Shown: positions 20,473-31,627 of the stretch, in pieces
Position numbering within the stretch: the stretch's first letter is position 1
Layout: each line of letters starts with the position of its first letter
DNA from: Lepraria neglecta
Lineage: Eukaryota; Ascomycota; Lecanoromycetes; Lecanorales; Stereocaulaceae
Direction of reading: 5' to 3'
DNA length: 64,000 bases
Assembly: GCA_033220425.1 (NCBI GenBank)
Contig: CM065646.1
Coordinates: forward strand, 1,123,501-1,187,500
Notes under the pieces: generated by a model
The model's input: the letters and a program-made list of their open reading frames with translations, nothing else
Databases searched by the model: none
Told to the model about the DNA's origin: nothing
Translations under genes and position numbers: made by a program

Positions 20473-21834
20473 ACGATGGGAGGAAGTCAGTGATGTTTAC
20501 ATGATTCATAGAGGCAGGATAAAAGATGGTTATCTACGGGCGTTTGCATTGTGATACCGGATATCTTGCTTTTGAGCACAGTACAGGAAAATGGAAGTGA
20601 TGGTGGTGGTGGATGATATTGCAAAGGAGATGTATGCTAGGAGCAATCAAGGCATATTGAAATCATAATTGGCTGCGCTATTTTGTAGTGCTTGATATGT
20701 CATAATATCAGCCTATCGGTCTTTCTTGCCTTCTGTTCCCAGTACCAATGGATTCCTCGCTTTTGCCTTCGAATCGCGAACCAACGTGTTCAACGAGCAA
20801 ACCCGTAGTTAAGACCTTTACAGTTCCATACTAAGCTCTGTCTAAATTGTTCTAGATGCATTTGCTTGGTTGCCCATGTTCAAAGTAAAGGCTAGTTGTA
20901 GCGGGAGTTCGTAGAAACGAAATCTGCCCGCAGTGCCGCCGACAAACTTGTGCCTCCACAGACACTCCCTCAGTCGAGACTTATACAACAATCAGACGCC
21001 AACCAGGCCTGATTTGCTCAATGTTAAGTACCTTGGCCTGACCTGGACGCTTATTAAAGGCTTTCCCCAGCGAGGGTCGGGTATCGTTCCTTCATCTCAA
21101 CACCCACAGCCATCATGGACAAAAGAGCAGTTGGTCTGGACCCAAAAGCCACCGGCTGCAACTCAAGCTGTGATGTTTCGAGCGCCCATTCGGCTCATAA
21201 GCAGCCGTCTCATCATCCAATATCGCCACAAAATATCTCAGGATGTCCCTGCAGCTACAAAAGCAGTGTGCATTAGCCTTTCTACACCTCGTAGTGATGC
21301 ATCTTGAGAATCGCACTCGGAACTGGACAGCCCGAATCGGCTACAGCATGTTTCTTGCTAGAGTAAGAGATTCGAAAGCTGCTCCAAAGACTACCTAGGA
21401 AGCACGACGATGCCTTGCTTCCTGCCCAGCCCTGCTTTCGCGCCGTTACGAAACCCAACAGCCGGTGTTGGTAGGCTTTGCACTTAGCTTTACTTAAAGC
21501 CAGAGCCAGAGGGTGCCATGGAAGGCTCCTCGTGGGGATGAGCGTTATCTTTCTGATCCTATCTAACAAACAACGGCTTTTCCTGGTTTCCAATCCCTAT
21601 TGGGGCGAACAACGGCTGAGCCCATAGTACGAAGAACCTCATGAAGCCATGTTCCTCCAAATTATATTACTACAATCACGTTTCCGTCCTAAAGATATGC
21701 AGGTCACATCTCATTGATCTATTACTTTTCCTTACCTTTTCCCTACCATTACTTTGATTTTCGCCTTTAACCCCAGAGCTTTTAAAAATGACCCCTCAGT
21801 CAGCCACAAATTGCCTTTGGTTCTTCACTTACTT
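20473..21834. other. Gene-free stretch
   Basis: The first part is the RPS27 3' region. Beyond it I see no gene; the longest plus-strand frame (about 20933-21307) lacks an ATG start and any recognisable motif. Confidence 0.4.
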
Positions 21835-22760
21835 CGTTTTCAGTCGCGCGCAGAGTCTTAGCTATTTTATTGATGACAGTTGCGACAAAATCCGGATTGG
21901 AAATGTTATGACCAAAGCCATCTACATGCACCGTCGTGCTACTACTCGATTGTGAGATCCGTATGATTACAACCATGCCGAGATGTTTCAGTGGCTATTC
22001 AAGGCCTCGGCAGAAGACGGTGACGAGATTGTGGGCACAGTGAAGTGCACGTCTCAAGAATGCGTATATCTCGAAAATGTTAACAGAAGTAGTGGTTCTC
22101 GATACTCTTGGCGGTCTTAGGCCCCCAGATAAAAAAGAAGCCTCCGAGTTACGGGTTTACTGTGGCGACGATAGGTAAGTGGCCTATCATGTATCGGTGA
22201 TCGTGAATGACAGAATATATTCAGATTGGGAGCTCGGGGAAGCAATGCACGTTGGCAGCCACTGGAGGACATTGATTTGCAACCTGAAGAAGTAGCAGCA
22301 GGCCTAGTACGAAACTCGGAGAGGAGATAGCAAACTCAACGAACGCGAAGATCCAACTGAACTAGATGTCGGTGTGGGAGCTACCTTAGCTCCCAATTGC
22401 AAGATAGCACAAGCTACTTATCCCGGCTGCTCCACATGCCTTCAGGTAAGCAATCAATCCCGTGCATTTCTTACATCTTTAGTTGTCACTAACACCAAGT
22501 GTATCGACTAGGCACACCAATCCAATCCTTCTACATAACCTCCGACAACAACTACGACACAACAGGCTACTACGACCGGCACTTCACAGGCTACAACGTG
22601 CCCCCGAACTCCGACATTGGCACTCCCGTGGGCACTTTTCATAATTACCGGTGCCCAGCTCGCTGAGACGCAGAGTCAATGCTATACGTTTAGTAGGGCC
22701 GGCGCGACGCAGTGGCAGTATGCTATTGTGCCTCAGCCGGATACGAAGGGTCAGTGAGCT
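21835..22760 (+). pseudogene. Degraded secreted-protein-like sequence
   Basis: Plus-strand fragments include YFIDDSCDKIRIGNVMTKAI and AEMFQWLFKASAED near 21860-22040, with a layout reminiscent of secreted fungal metallopeptidase-like or uncharacterised proteins (a leader, then a D-x-SC motif). Near 22510-22740 another segment reads SFYITSDNNYDTTGYYDRHF and a following part contains QSQCYTFSRAG. The pieces are interrupted and I cannot say whether they form one gene or two. No function is assigned. Confidence 0.35.
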
Positions 22761-22939
22761 GGTCTTGGGGAGGTATGACTACGCGGGTGGATGAGGTGGT
22801 GCCTGTGATTGGGTGGTGTGGTGTGTTGGGGTGAGGAGGTTATGTCATATGGTGCTGGTGGCGGGGTCTTTGTGCTGGAGATTTGCGCACAAGACGTATA
22901 TGAATAGTCTGGCTTTGTATGAGTATCATAACAGGGATT

Positions 22940-24080
22940 TAAAGACCGCTCTTGCATCGATCGATTAAACCCCACAACAGCATCCATCATCTCCCCATAC
23001 GGCTCATCAAAAGGATCAACAATGCCCCACCCCCCTTCCCCCCTATTATCAACATACCTACACCAACAAAACCCCACGCACCACTCCCGCCTCATCAACA
23101 ACCCAAGCGTGCTCACATAATCCTCTCCCCTCTCCCCTCTCCCTCTGCCCTCTCAACACTGAAGCCCGCTGCGGATTCATAGCCGTAGCGCACCAATTTC
23201 CAATATCAGCCACCAGCACCGGCTTCCCGCACTGTTTCTGCCACTCTTCCACATCTTGCACCATTCTCGCTCGAGAGGGATCAGAAGGTTCGCAGAAATA
23301 CTGCACGGATCGCACATCGACGTGCTTCTTCACAGCCTGTAATTATCCCCCTGGGGATGCCCCTATTCCCATTAAATCGATCCCCGAAAATCAAATGGTT
23401 CGGATCCACGGCCCTCACTACCGTGCAAATCGTAGAGTAATACCCCTCCGCCACTTCTCCAATCTTCTCTTCCCTCTCTACCTCACTCAAGCCTTCTAAA
23501 GTAGGCCAGTCCCCCTTCCCACTTCCATGCTTCACCCATGAGGGAATATCGACGAGGAATTACCCAATGCATAATTCACTATCCCTATGGACGCTGCAGA
23601 TACTCCGGCCAAGATACTCGCACCACTCTTTGAATAGTCTCCCATTCACATCTCGGAAACGGGATTAGCATTCCAGTCTTGGATTTCCATTACGGGAAGT
23701 TGGATAGAATACGGCATTCCGCACTCCTCCAACTCATACTGGCTCTAGCCCGGCGTTGAATGCAGAAAAGTCTACCTCGTGGTCGAAGGCTGAACCTAGC
23801 GAGTATTGCTCTTCAGGTAGATCGTCCGGCCAGGAGCCTTCGACGACGAATTCGGGCGTCCAGCCTATGGTGTTGAAATTGAATGATTGCAGGCGTTGGA
23901 TGGTCTTTATCAGGAAGTCTTTCCGCGTGGGATATTTGGTGTCGAGGATGGAAATATTGTGGGAGTGGAGGAGGTTGGATTCGTCGATGTGGTTGAGGCC
24001 GATTGTTGTGAAGGGGTGGTCTGAGGTGAGAGCAGGGTGAGGTTGTTGGGGAGAGGTGGAAGAAGGGCATTGTTGGGGTT
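22940..24080 (-). pseudogene. Glycoside hydrolase-like gene (clan GH-A, agarase-like), broken
   Basis: On the minus strand, in order: GLNHIDESNLLHSHNISILD near 24000, SFNFNTIGWTPEFVVEGSWP, a segment ending DIPSWVKHGSGKGDWPTLE, then VVRAVDPNHLIFGDRFNGNR, KKHVDVRSVQYF, CGKPVLVADIGNWCATAMNP and finally GFCWCRYVDNRGEGGWGIVD. The dispersed DPNHLIFGDRF, KPVLVADIG and WCRYVDN blocks match the strands of a (beta/alpha)8 glycosidase such as agarase- or beta-galactosidase-like enzymes; in relatives the KPVLIGE-type block carries the nucleophile Glu, which is not obvious here. Stops and several frame changes interrupt it, so it is dead as it stands. The exact family is uncertain. Confidence 0.6.
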
Positions 24081-24408
24081 TAGGGACGAGGAATGGGGGA
24101 AGATAGGAGGATGTGGGAGGGATTGCTAGGATACTTATATGATAATGTCGTCAGTGATCCGTTTGTCCGCGGAGAAGCAATTCCTGAAAGGTAGGGAGAT
24201 TTGGATGATTTGAGGTTGAGGGTGCAGGCACGATGGGTATAAGCACTGTGTAAAGGACCATTTGGAGGAGATAATGACTGGTTTGAGAGGCCAGTTTTGG
24301 GTATAGGCTCGACTGTGCTGTCTTGCACCAGGGAGAGTTACCCCCGTCATTCAAAAAAAAAAAAAACTTGCGCGTCTCATGATCTGTCAAGTAGAGATTC
24401 AAGGGTAA

Positions 24409-26666
24409 CTATCCCAACTCGTGCTTGCAAGTATGGCGGACACCCACCGGCTCTTGACGTCCTCCAGGTACAAATGCCGAGCTCCATCCTCGAATTAGTG
24501 GATTCTCACCCTCTTCCCAGCAACTCCAACTACATCCTCGTCTCAAGAACGGCACTGGCCCCCGGTCTTGAGCCAATACTCTGTTACGATCACTAAGGGT
24601 GCTACCCCTCGACTCGCAATACCACCACTCCACCCACTCAGTTCTAGGGACGATATACTCGCGTTTGCAAATAGAACAAGTCTGACCGCCGGCTTCTTTC
24701 AGCCTGAAAGTCTTCTTGAGTAATTCTGTCAAGTGAACAGGGGAATCATCTGGTAGGAGGAAGGGTAGCTGGCTCAGCTGCGGGGATTTGTAACATGCGC
24801 GAAGCGCGATTTCGAGGAGAGAAGGAGCAGAGCTTGCTAGGTCTTCTGGTGGTGGGCCAAGAAACTCGCCGTCTGCTGCGGGTTCAGACCAGTGTTCTGG
24901 CAGAGATGATGGGGCTGGTGACCAGTTGTTGCGATGCGAGGAGCCATTGATGTCTAGAAAAGCAATCCGAGTGGATGCTACCTGGCGATTATTGGCGATA
25001 GAGGCTTTGCGGTGGGGGTTCCAGTTCCAAGTGGACGGGACAGGACGGATGAAAGGGTTCGGATACAGCATGAACTTTTTAAGCGATTGGCTCAATATCA
25101 GCTGGAGGAGTTCCCAGGGAAGCCAATTGAGCTGGTTGCTGCCCAGGTTAAGTTCCCGAAGGTTGGTTAATTTCCCAATTGATGGCAATACATCAGTCAA
25201 GTTATTCGACCGCAGGCTGAGAACGTCCAGATTTTGGAGGAGGAACACCTCCCCAGGTACGTCGTCAAGCAAGTTATTCGATAAATATAGGCGTAAAGCC
25301 GGTACTAAGGGCTGATACCGTAGCGCATGGTCATGTTTTGGTTGTGTTGTGTGGTATTGTAGAGGTCTGAGTGTCGGAGTCCGGATCTGCTGCAGTTGCA
25401 TTGTCCTATTCCCCCAATTAACTGCCGTAGACCTGGGATACATCCCTTCATTCTGGAACATTTCAAGATGAACACCCAGGAGTGGCTACTTACGAAAGGT
25501 CAACGACCTCTCCCCCTAACTCGACGCATGCCATCACCTTTTTCAAAGCGGCTTCTTGCCAAGCATGATACCCTTTCAAATTTTGTGGCTGATTCTGCCT
25601 GCGCAAGGTTTGGAAGTCAGCATTTGCCGTTCAAGACCGGGTCCAAGTGTCTGAAGAGGTGCAGAACCCCCGTATCTACCCCCGAAGATATACCTGGTCC
25701 TCAAAATGGCAGATTCACATACCAATACGGGAACACAGGGCCGTCAAAGCTGTCCGGATCTTCGGTAGTTTGTATGGCCTTATGGACGAGAGCCACATAT
25801 CCGTCATCGTCGTGTGGTTGATTCCCCTGCCCAGCGCCTGCTTCATAGGCTAGTTCCCCATCTTCGCCATCAATTGATCCACCCACCACCATGACCCGTA
25901 GTGCCTTCCGTACGGCTTCATCCCGATCAGCTTCGGCTTCGGCTTCAGCTTCGATTTCATCACTCATTACGGTCTCATCACCTGGACCATCCCCAGAGTC
26001 AGCACGCCTTCCACAGGGTAGGGTCCCGAAGTCTGAACGAAAGTTTGGGGATCACCCACTGCCCAGCCAAACACCACTATCAAAATTCCTCTGAAACGGC
26101 CCCCTAGGTTTCGGCATCTTGCGCGGTGATCGTTCAACTTTAATGGTTCTCAACCCTCGCTCTTCCTCATACCACGGTCCTCGATGCAGTCTTTTATGCC
26201 TATGCTCATCGATGTAGAGCTCGGAGGAGGAAGCGAGGAGATCATCGCTGGAGAAAAGCGGAGCATCACTGGAGCTGGCGAGCCATTCGTCACGTTCACG
26301 TTTCTTAGTCACGGAGGGTGTGGTTCTAAGCAAAGCCGTCCGTCAGCTTCGGTTCGTAATCCTGAGGTGGTACCATCTTTGGGCAAGAGCCCCTCGAAGA
26401 TTGCAGGTCCCTGGGATCGCTACCTTGTCTGATGCTTGCTTTTCTGGGAGGAAAGCCCTTGGGGAGGTGTAATAGAAAACTCACCGCTCGGTTCTGGCCG
26501 GTAATAGTGGTAATGTAGCGGCTCTCAGCCTCTCGGTACTGTCCTGCAGTTCATCGTAGAGATCGTAGGTGGTGTTTGAGGCTATGCTATCGAGAGATTC
26601 TGAGGACGTTTCCCCAATGCTGCTGTCGAAGACCTGCCATCCTCGCGATCTGTTTGGCAAGTTCAT
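24409..26666 (-). CDS. Leucine-rich-repeat protein
   Basis: Five exons (26666-26485, 26325-26060, 25981-25723, 25598-25494, 25405-24409) join in frame to 602 residues; donors are GTGAGT, GTGGGT, GTATGT and GTAAGT, with TGCTGAC branches in two introns. The N-terminal half is polar and acidic, with an EAEAEAEAD stretch. WQNQPQNLKGYHAW and MACVELGGEVVDLS lead into LRRs: LRLYLSNNLLDDVP, NLDVLSLRSNNLTDVLP and NLRELNLGSNQLNWLP. Near the end CSICKREYI and FLRRGCSWSC form a Cys pair cluster, probably metal-binding. I know this architecture from ascomycete predicted proteins; its role is undefined, perhaps a scaffold. The intergenic spacing gives no operon-like clue. Confidence 0.82.
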
Positions 26667-27476
26667 CTTCGCGCTGCGGGTCGTTAAAGCAAGGAATTGA
26701 CCCAGGCGTGAGCTTCCCAAACGAACGCGGTGCAAAAGTAGTCCTTAATTTCTTGACTTAATTTCGCGGTGTCATTATTAACATGTGCCAGTTCTGAAGC
26801 CCAGTGCCCCACAGCGGTGAGTCCTTGCCCGAGCAATCAATTCTCCGTGCAATTCTCACCAACCAATTGGCGCAGCTTGAGATTAGGCATTAATGAAGAG
26901 TTTATAGATAGCAATATCATGTGAGTGCGCATGAAGAGAGAATCGACTGTTTACGACGCGTGGGACGAATGTTGACATCTCAGGATCGGCAAACTGTGAC
27001 GTAGGCTTGGCATTGTCTTGGCATCAGACAGGGGTCTTAAAGCCTCTTCAAAGCTTCTGGAGGTACTCAAGGCTTTTTTGGGATTTTCTGTCACGTTTGA
27101 TCTAGGATGTAATCTGAATTTAATATGCTAAGGAGTGTGCTATAGACCATAAGGAATCAGCTGAAGAATTGGAAGTGCTTTCCCTCAAAGCTCTTTTCCC
27201 ACCAGAAGACCGGTACATCCTGTTAGTAAATACCTAATCTCTAAGCACGCAACACAGCAAACCTGCGAAACTTGGATGAGTACACTCGCTCCTTCTTGGC
27301 ATTTTTGTCATCGTCAAGATCGTCAACCTCCTCATCGTTGTTCCCTTGCTCCACCTCGACACCGGCTGCAGCCTCTGGGCCCAGCGTCCCGAGCTGGATG
27401 TAGTAATTCTATCGAACGAGTAATCAGCATACTCGAACGAGCTTGGAAGTCAATATCACCCCTTTTGGGGTGCAGC
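26667..27476. other. Gene-free stretch between LRR and HsbA-like genes
   Basis: It contains the LRR promoter on the left and the 3' region of the HsbA-like gene on the right. A minus-strand acidic frame just after that gene's stop (about 27250-27415, GVEVEQGNNDEEVDDLDDD) could be an alternative last exon, but does not join in frame. Confidence 0.35.
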
Positions 27477-28004
27477 TTACATCGACCTTATTTCCAATTC
27501 ATCGGCGGAGGTCTGGACAGCCTCCTTTTGTGATTTTGCTAGAAAGGCTTTGGCCTTGTCGCCCAGAGTGTCGAAATATGGCTGTAGTGCGTCGGCCAAC
27601 TGCAGTGAGACGCATTGTTAGTATTTGGCCTGTAAGAGGATGTTATGAGGTACGTACCGGATTGATGGCCTCAAGCAGCGCGTCATTGTCATCCTTCATC
27701 ATGGTCGCTGTGCCCACTAGGGCATCGATGTCTTCAATTATCATGGTTGTAATGTTGTCGTTATTCGTCACGATGGTCTAGGTATATTAGCGCTGACAGG
27801 GACCGTATTGGTTGAAGGACTTGCTTTGTAGTTGACTTCGCCGTTGAGGACGTTGACGCCATTGGCATAGTCGTTGGCTCTATTGATTGAGTTCGTGAGG
27901 TCTTGGATGGCAATGGTGATTTGCTCGATTGTTTGAGCAGCGAGAACATGAGTGATGGGCCCTGCAAGGATCGCTAGGGCGGAGAGATGGTTGATGAATT
28001 GCAT
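27477..28004 (-). CDS. HsbA-like secreted surface protein
   Basis: Exons 28004-27825, 27777-27658 and 27599-27477 give 140 residues. A signal peptide (MQFINHLSALAILAGPITHVLAA) is followed by helical repeats without cysteines: IEQITIAIQDLTNSINRA, then a central helix and LADALQPYFDTLGDKAKAFL. This pattern resembles hydrophobic surface-binding protein A and related cell-wall galactomannoproteins, which coat hydrophobic surfaces. The first intron would use a GC donor (AAA|GCAAGT) with a TAG acceptor; the second has a normal GTACGT donor and an ACTAAC branch. At 140 residues it is shorter than most family members, so a further exon may have been missed. Confidence 0.6.
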
Positions 28005-28848
28005 GTTGAAGGACTTGAGATTGAAGTTCTCGGCTTTTTGATATGTGGAGAGGTAATGAGGAGAAGGAGAGCTTTTACATCCTCCTATGTAGGATTCTGG
28101 TTCCTTTATATATTACAGCATTGGCCAGATCAAGTGGAGTGGCCAGAGGCTTTTTTCCCAACATTGAAATATTGTCCGTCGAGGGTAGTCGTTGAGAAGG
28201 ATGTGAACAATCGGCTGAGCAAGTGCGAAGGCAGCCTGCGTTTGCGGTTTACCTAAAGAATACAGTATCGGAATTGGAATACTATATCACGAAAACCAAG
28301 GGCCGGAAGAGGCAACTTGAAATGCAGTCAAGTGCTCTGATAGAGCACAGACACCAGGGATAGAATGGCGAGGTGGCCCAATACGACTTCTAAAGCAGGG
28401 CAAGCTCAGTGAAGGTAGCAAAGGAAATCATTTTCAGCTTAGATGAGGCTACACAACTATCGTGTCGTGCCCCTACCTGAAGCGATTATTGGTCGAGTGG
28501 ACAAGATGCTCCAGCATGCCTTGCGTTCACTAATTCCAGAATCTTGGTCTCAACGAGAACAGCAAATTTGGCTTGCCTAATTTCAAAGGTTAGAATGGTT
28601 GACTGATCCGGCCCTTCCAGTACTAGCTCCTCTACCACCATTCCTAGCCCTCATACCGCCATCCTAGGTAGAATTAGAGAAAGTGGATCAATCGTGAGTA
28701 TGGACCAAAGTTCGGGAATTAGAGCATCGTCATGTCGTTATTGTACGTAAATCGATGTGAAACGTTAAAGAGCAAAAGTCTACTTTTCCGAGGTCAAGAC
28801 CCAAGCTCTTGCTTGTCCTATGTAACCAAAGCTCCATAGTCACCTTCC
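28005..28848. other. Gene-free stretch
   Basis: On the plus strand near 28255-28340 a short open piece reads TVSELEYYITKTKGRKRQLE, coiled-coil-like, but it soon meets stops and no other exon fits. Nothing else is supported. Confidence 0.35.
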
Positions 28849-29599
28849 TCACATGACAACGCACCTAGAGCCTTCAGCATCAACATCCTTCAACTGAGTA
28901 TATAGCGCCGAGGTCGAACTATTCAAAGCGTCATTCAGTAGCGGTACAAAAAGGTTGTTGAATAACGAATTCTTGTCCTGCTTCACATTATACATCTGGT
29001 CAAGGCTATCCCATCGGATGAGTACCACGCAAGCCTTCAAGCTCTCTTGCTCATGCTGGATCTCACTTACTGTCCAACCATGGGCCATTGACGTAGGAAG
29101 CTTATGCGGTGAATCGGCCGAGAGCAATTCTGCTATAAAACAGCCGACTTGCGATTCGAATGTGAAGAGATCTTCCTTGGGGAGTGAGGTTGGGAAAAAT
29201 AGTGTCATCATCTCTGTGGGTCCTTGAGTAGAGATGGATCCTCGGAGCGATACGGAGTGGATGGCGAGAGAGGAGATGGCGATCCATGAGAGGGTGGCTT
29301 CAAAGGTTGGACTTGCTTTGAAAGCTTCTGCAGAGTGGATGTCGGCCCATACTTAGTACATTGTCAGCGGTGCTCGATTTTGGGCAAAAGTAAAGCAGCA
29401 AAAGGTAAAGCATACTAACGAACAGGTCTAGCTTGTGGGAAGAATGGAAGTCTCGACCCCAGAGCGTTTGTAACCAGCCTTTTTGCTCCTTGATATGGCG
29501 CATAGCTGTCTTCCATCTTTTTCCATCTTTTGAATAGCTCTTCTCGAAGGTACTGTCGTTGGGGATGGTGAAGGAGATTATTTGGACTATTTGCTCCAT
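28849..29599 (-). CDS. Small ABM-type dimeric alpha/beta-barrel-like protein
   Basis: Exons 29599-29416 and 29351-28849, joined across a 64-nt intron (GTATGC donor, GCTGAC branch, AAG acceptor), give 228 residues. The start MEQIVQIISFTIPNDSTFEK, followed by SKDGKRWKTAMRHIKEQKGW and LQTLWGRDF, has the strand-helix-WGR pattern seen in antibiotic-biosynthesis-monooxygenase-like proteins of fungi. A second half with SQVGCFIAELL and WDSLDQMYNVKQD may be a second copy of the fold. No catalytic residues can be named and no biosynthetic genes lie nearby. Function unknown; the fold assignment is tentative. Confidence 0.6.
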
Positions 29600-30128
29600 T
29601 CTGACTGAGGGAGTAGACGTAGATGAAGCACGAGGTTAAAAGGCTTCAGAACCAGGAGGAATGCTCAAATTTGCAAAAGATCTTAGGAATCATGTACCTG
29701 AGCGCAGTGTTCTTGTACATATAGAAACCTCTATGGGAGAAAAGATAGGAACGATTACTATTTCGAAGAAGAGCAGCGGGTTATAGGCCACTAGTGACGA
29801 AGATTATTAGAACACGCAAGAACACTCAGCCAAACCCCGATCCAGATTATCTCGAGATTGATTGAAGATGCTGTACTATTGGAACGTCTGAAGCTCGATG
29901 ATGAATACGAGAAGCTGTGTTCTAGATAGCGTGCATCTATTCTTAGAGAATACAGCCCTGCTCGTGTAAGGCAACCATATTTCGCATGCCAAGTCTTGAT
30001 ATGATCGAATGTTGAAAGGTCAAAAAGACTTTGTCCCGAGGTTTCAAAGTGCAAAAAAATTGAGGATATACTGAATTCCGGTACCTAATAAGATATTAAT
30101 AAGAGAGGTCTTGCGATATCGACAGATA
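29600..30128. other. Gene-free stretch
   Basis: No supported feature apart from the likely promoter of the alpha/beta-barrel-like gene at its left edge. Confidence 0.4.
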
Positions 30129-30216
30129 ACTCGTACCGGGAATCGAACCCGGGGCTGTCCGGACCATCAAATGGAAGTTTGAAAGCGGACGATGTTAACC
30201 CCTACACCATACCGGA
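30129..30216 (-). tRNA. tRNA-Glu (UUC) with intron, possibly decayed
   Basis: The D arm, anticodon arm (stem GTCCG/CGGAC, loop CTTTCAA, anticodon TTC) and T arm (CCGGG-TTCGATT-CCCGG) are all intact. About 17 extra bases just 3' of the anticodon look like a canonical tRNA intron. The acceptor stem, TCCGGTA against TACGAGT, pairs at only four of seven positions, so the gene may be a pseudogene or a copy whose 3' end was altered. Confidence 0.75.
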
Positions 30217-31627
30217 TGAACCATCAACAGAAAATTCATTGCTTAATTATTTATATGTTACAATTACTAATTGTACCACCTGCTACTTGGGGAAAGTCTG
30301 CCCCGAGAGAATGCCTTCGGATCCGGTCATTACATCTTCTACCGCACTAAGACAAGTTGACAGTCTGCTCCATAGTAGTGCCTGTCCTATCTAACCCATT
30401 AAACCTGTCATTAGTAAAGTACTCTACAGCTTTACGATCCTGTTGAGCTTTGGAGATTACCCCAGATTCTTTTCCAGACCCTGCTCAGCATTCAGTGTAG
30501 CTATTTCGCCTCAGGATCTAAGGACTACGAAAGTGCAAGTTTAACATTAGAGTGAGACAAGGCACCTGAGAGTTCGTTTGGAGCGAGGGTCATATGCATC
30601 CATACCCAGTAGGATAAAGCCGAAGGTGATGAAAAGTCCACTAGCGGGCAGTGCATGGGGCAGACTGATGTGCACATTCGTGATTCGGCACAAGGATTAG
30701 GAGACACGTCAACGGCGTCAAGCAGCCTGTCGCTACTCCGCGCCTCATGGCAGTGTTGGATTGAGGATTGGTCTCTGGCAGCAAAAGGTGAAGGAATTAT
30801 TCGCCTGTGAATGCTTGGTTGTGCTTCAATCTGCATCCGGTTGCAACACAGCCAAAAAGAGCAATGTCCTTTGCTGTAAGCATAAACTAGCTAGAATAGT
30901 TGTCAATCTTTGTTAGAAAGAGGGGATCTACTTTGCGCCGTTGTCAGACTTGCATTTTTCTTTAGGTGCGCGCTTTCTCCGCCCCTCACCAATACCGCAT
31001 CTGGCCTAGGCCCGAATCGACCCGTGTTCCTTTGAAGGCTTCCATGCTGCACACTACAACCATCCATCTGCAACCACAATCCCTCTTCCGAAATCAACAC
31101 TTCGGGACATACCTTCCCGCTACTCAGGAAGTTAGCCCTTGGGTCTCATCTTGACATCTCTCATCTCCTGTCAAGTCCACTCCGGACGCGTGCCTTGACC
31201 CTCCGATCGGAAGACCCACAACAAGGCTGGCCTGATCCTTTGACCCCAGTCTTTCCTGTCAGCTTCAACTCTGTAGGTGCGTGATCCACAACCCTAGCTA
31301 AATTCCTACATCATCCACACATCACCCACCTTGACAGATTGCTGTCCGGTTTGATATTCTTATTTCGGCAATCCCGGAACACTCATGATCACCCTGCACT
31401 GCGGCTCTCACCGCTATCCTGACTGCATCCTCACTTCAACACCAACACTAATTTAGTCAGCCACAACAGGCCCAACATCTTCCACATCATCACCTTCGAT
31501 ACATCCTCCTTAACCACCTTCATTCTTTCGACCCCAAACCTGACGTGGGTTGGTCACCTGAACATCTACATTTTCACCGGTCTGACAAGATCATATCTAG
31601 TGACTGCACCAGTCAGGCAACGTCAAG
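30217..31627. promoter_or_regulatory. Intergenic region and long leader of casein kinase I
   Basis: From about 31260 onward the sequence is CA/CT-rich and G-poor, like a long 5' UTR leading to the ATG at 31628. No gene is supported further left. Confidence 0.45.

Noticed and set aside
20933-21307. 124-codon plus-strand frame
   Set aside because: No ATG start, no motif, and no splice signals to extend it.
24349-24365. A-run taken as a possible retroposed poly-A tail
   Set aside because: No gene or SINE-like sequence ends there and no target duplication is visible.
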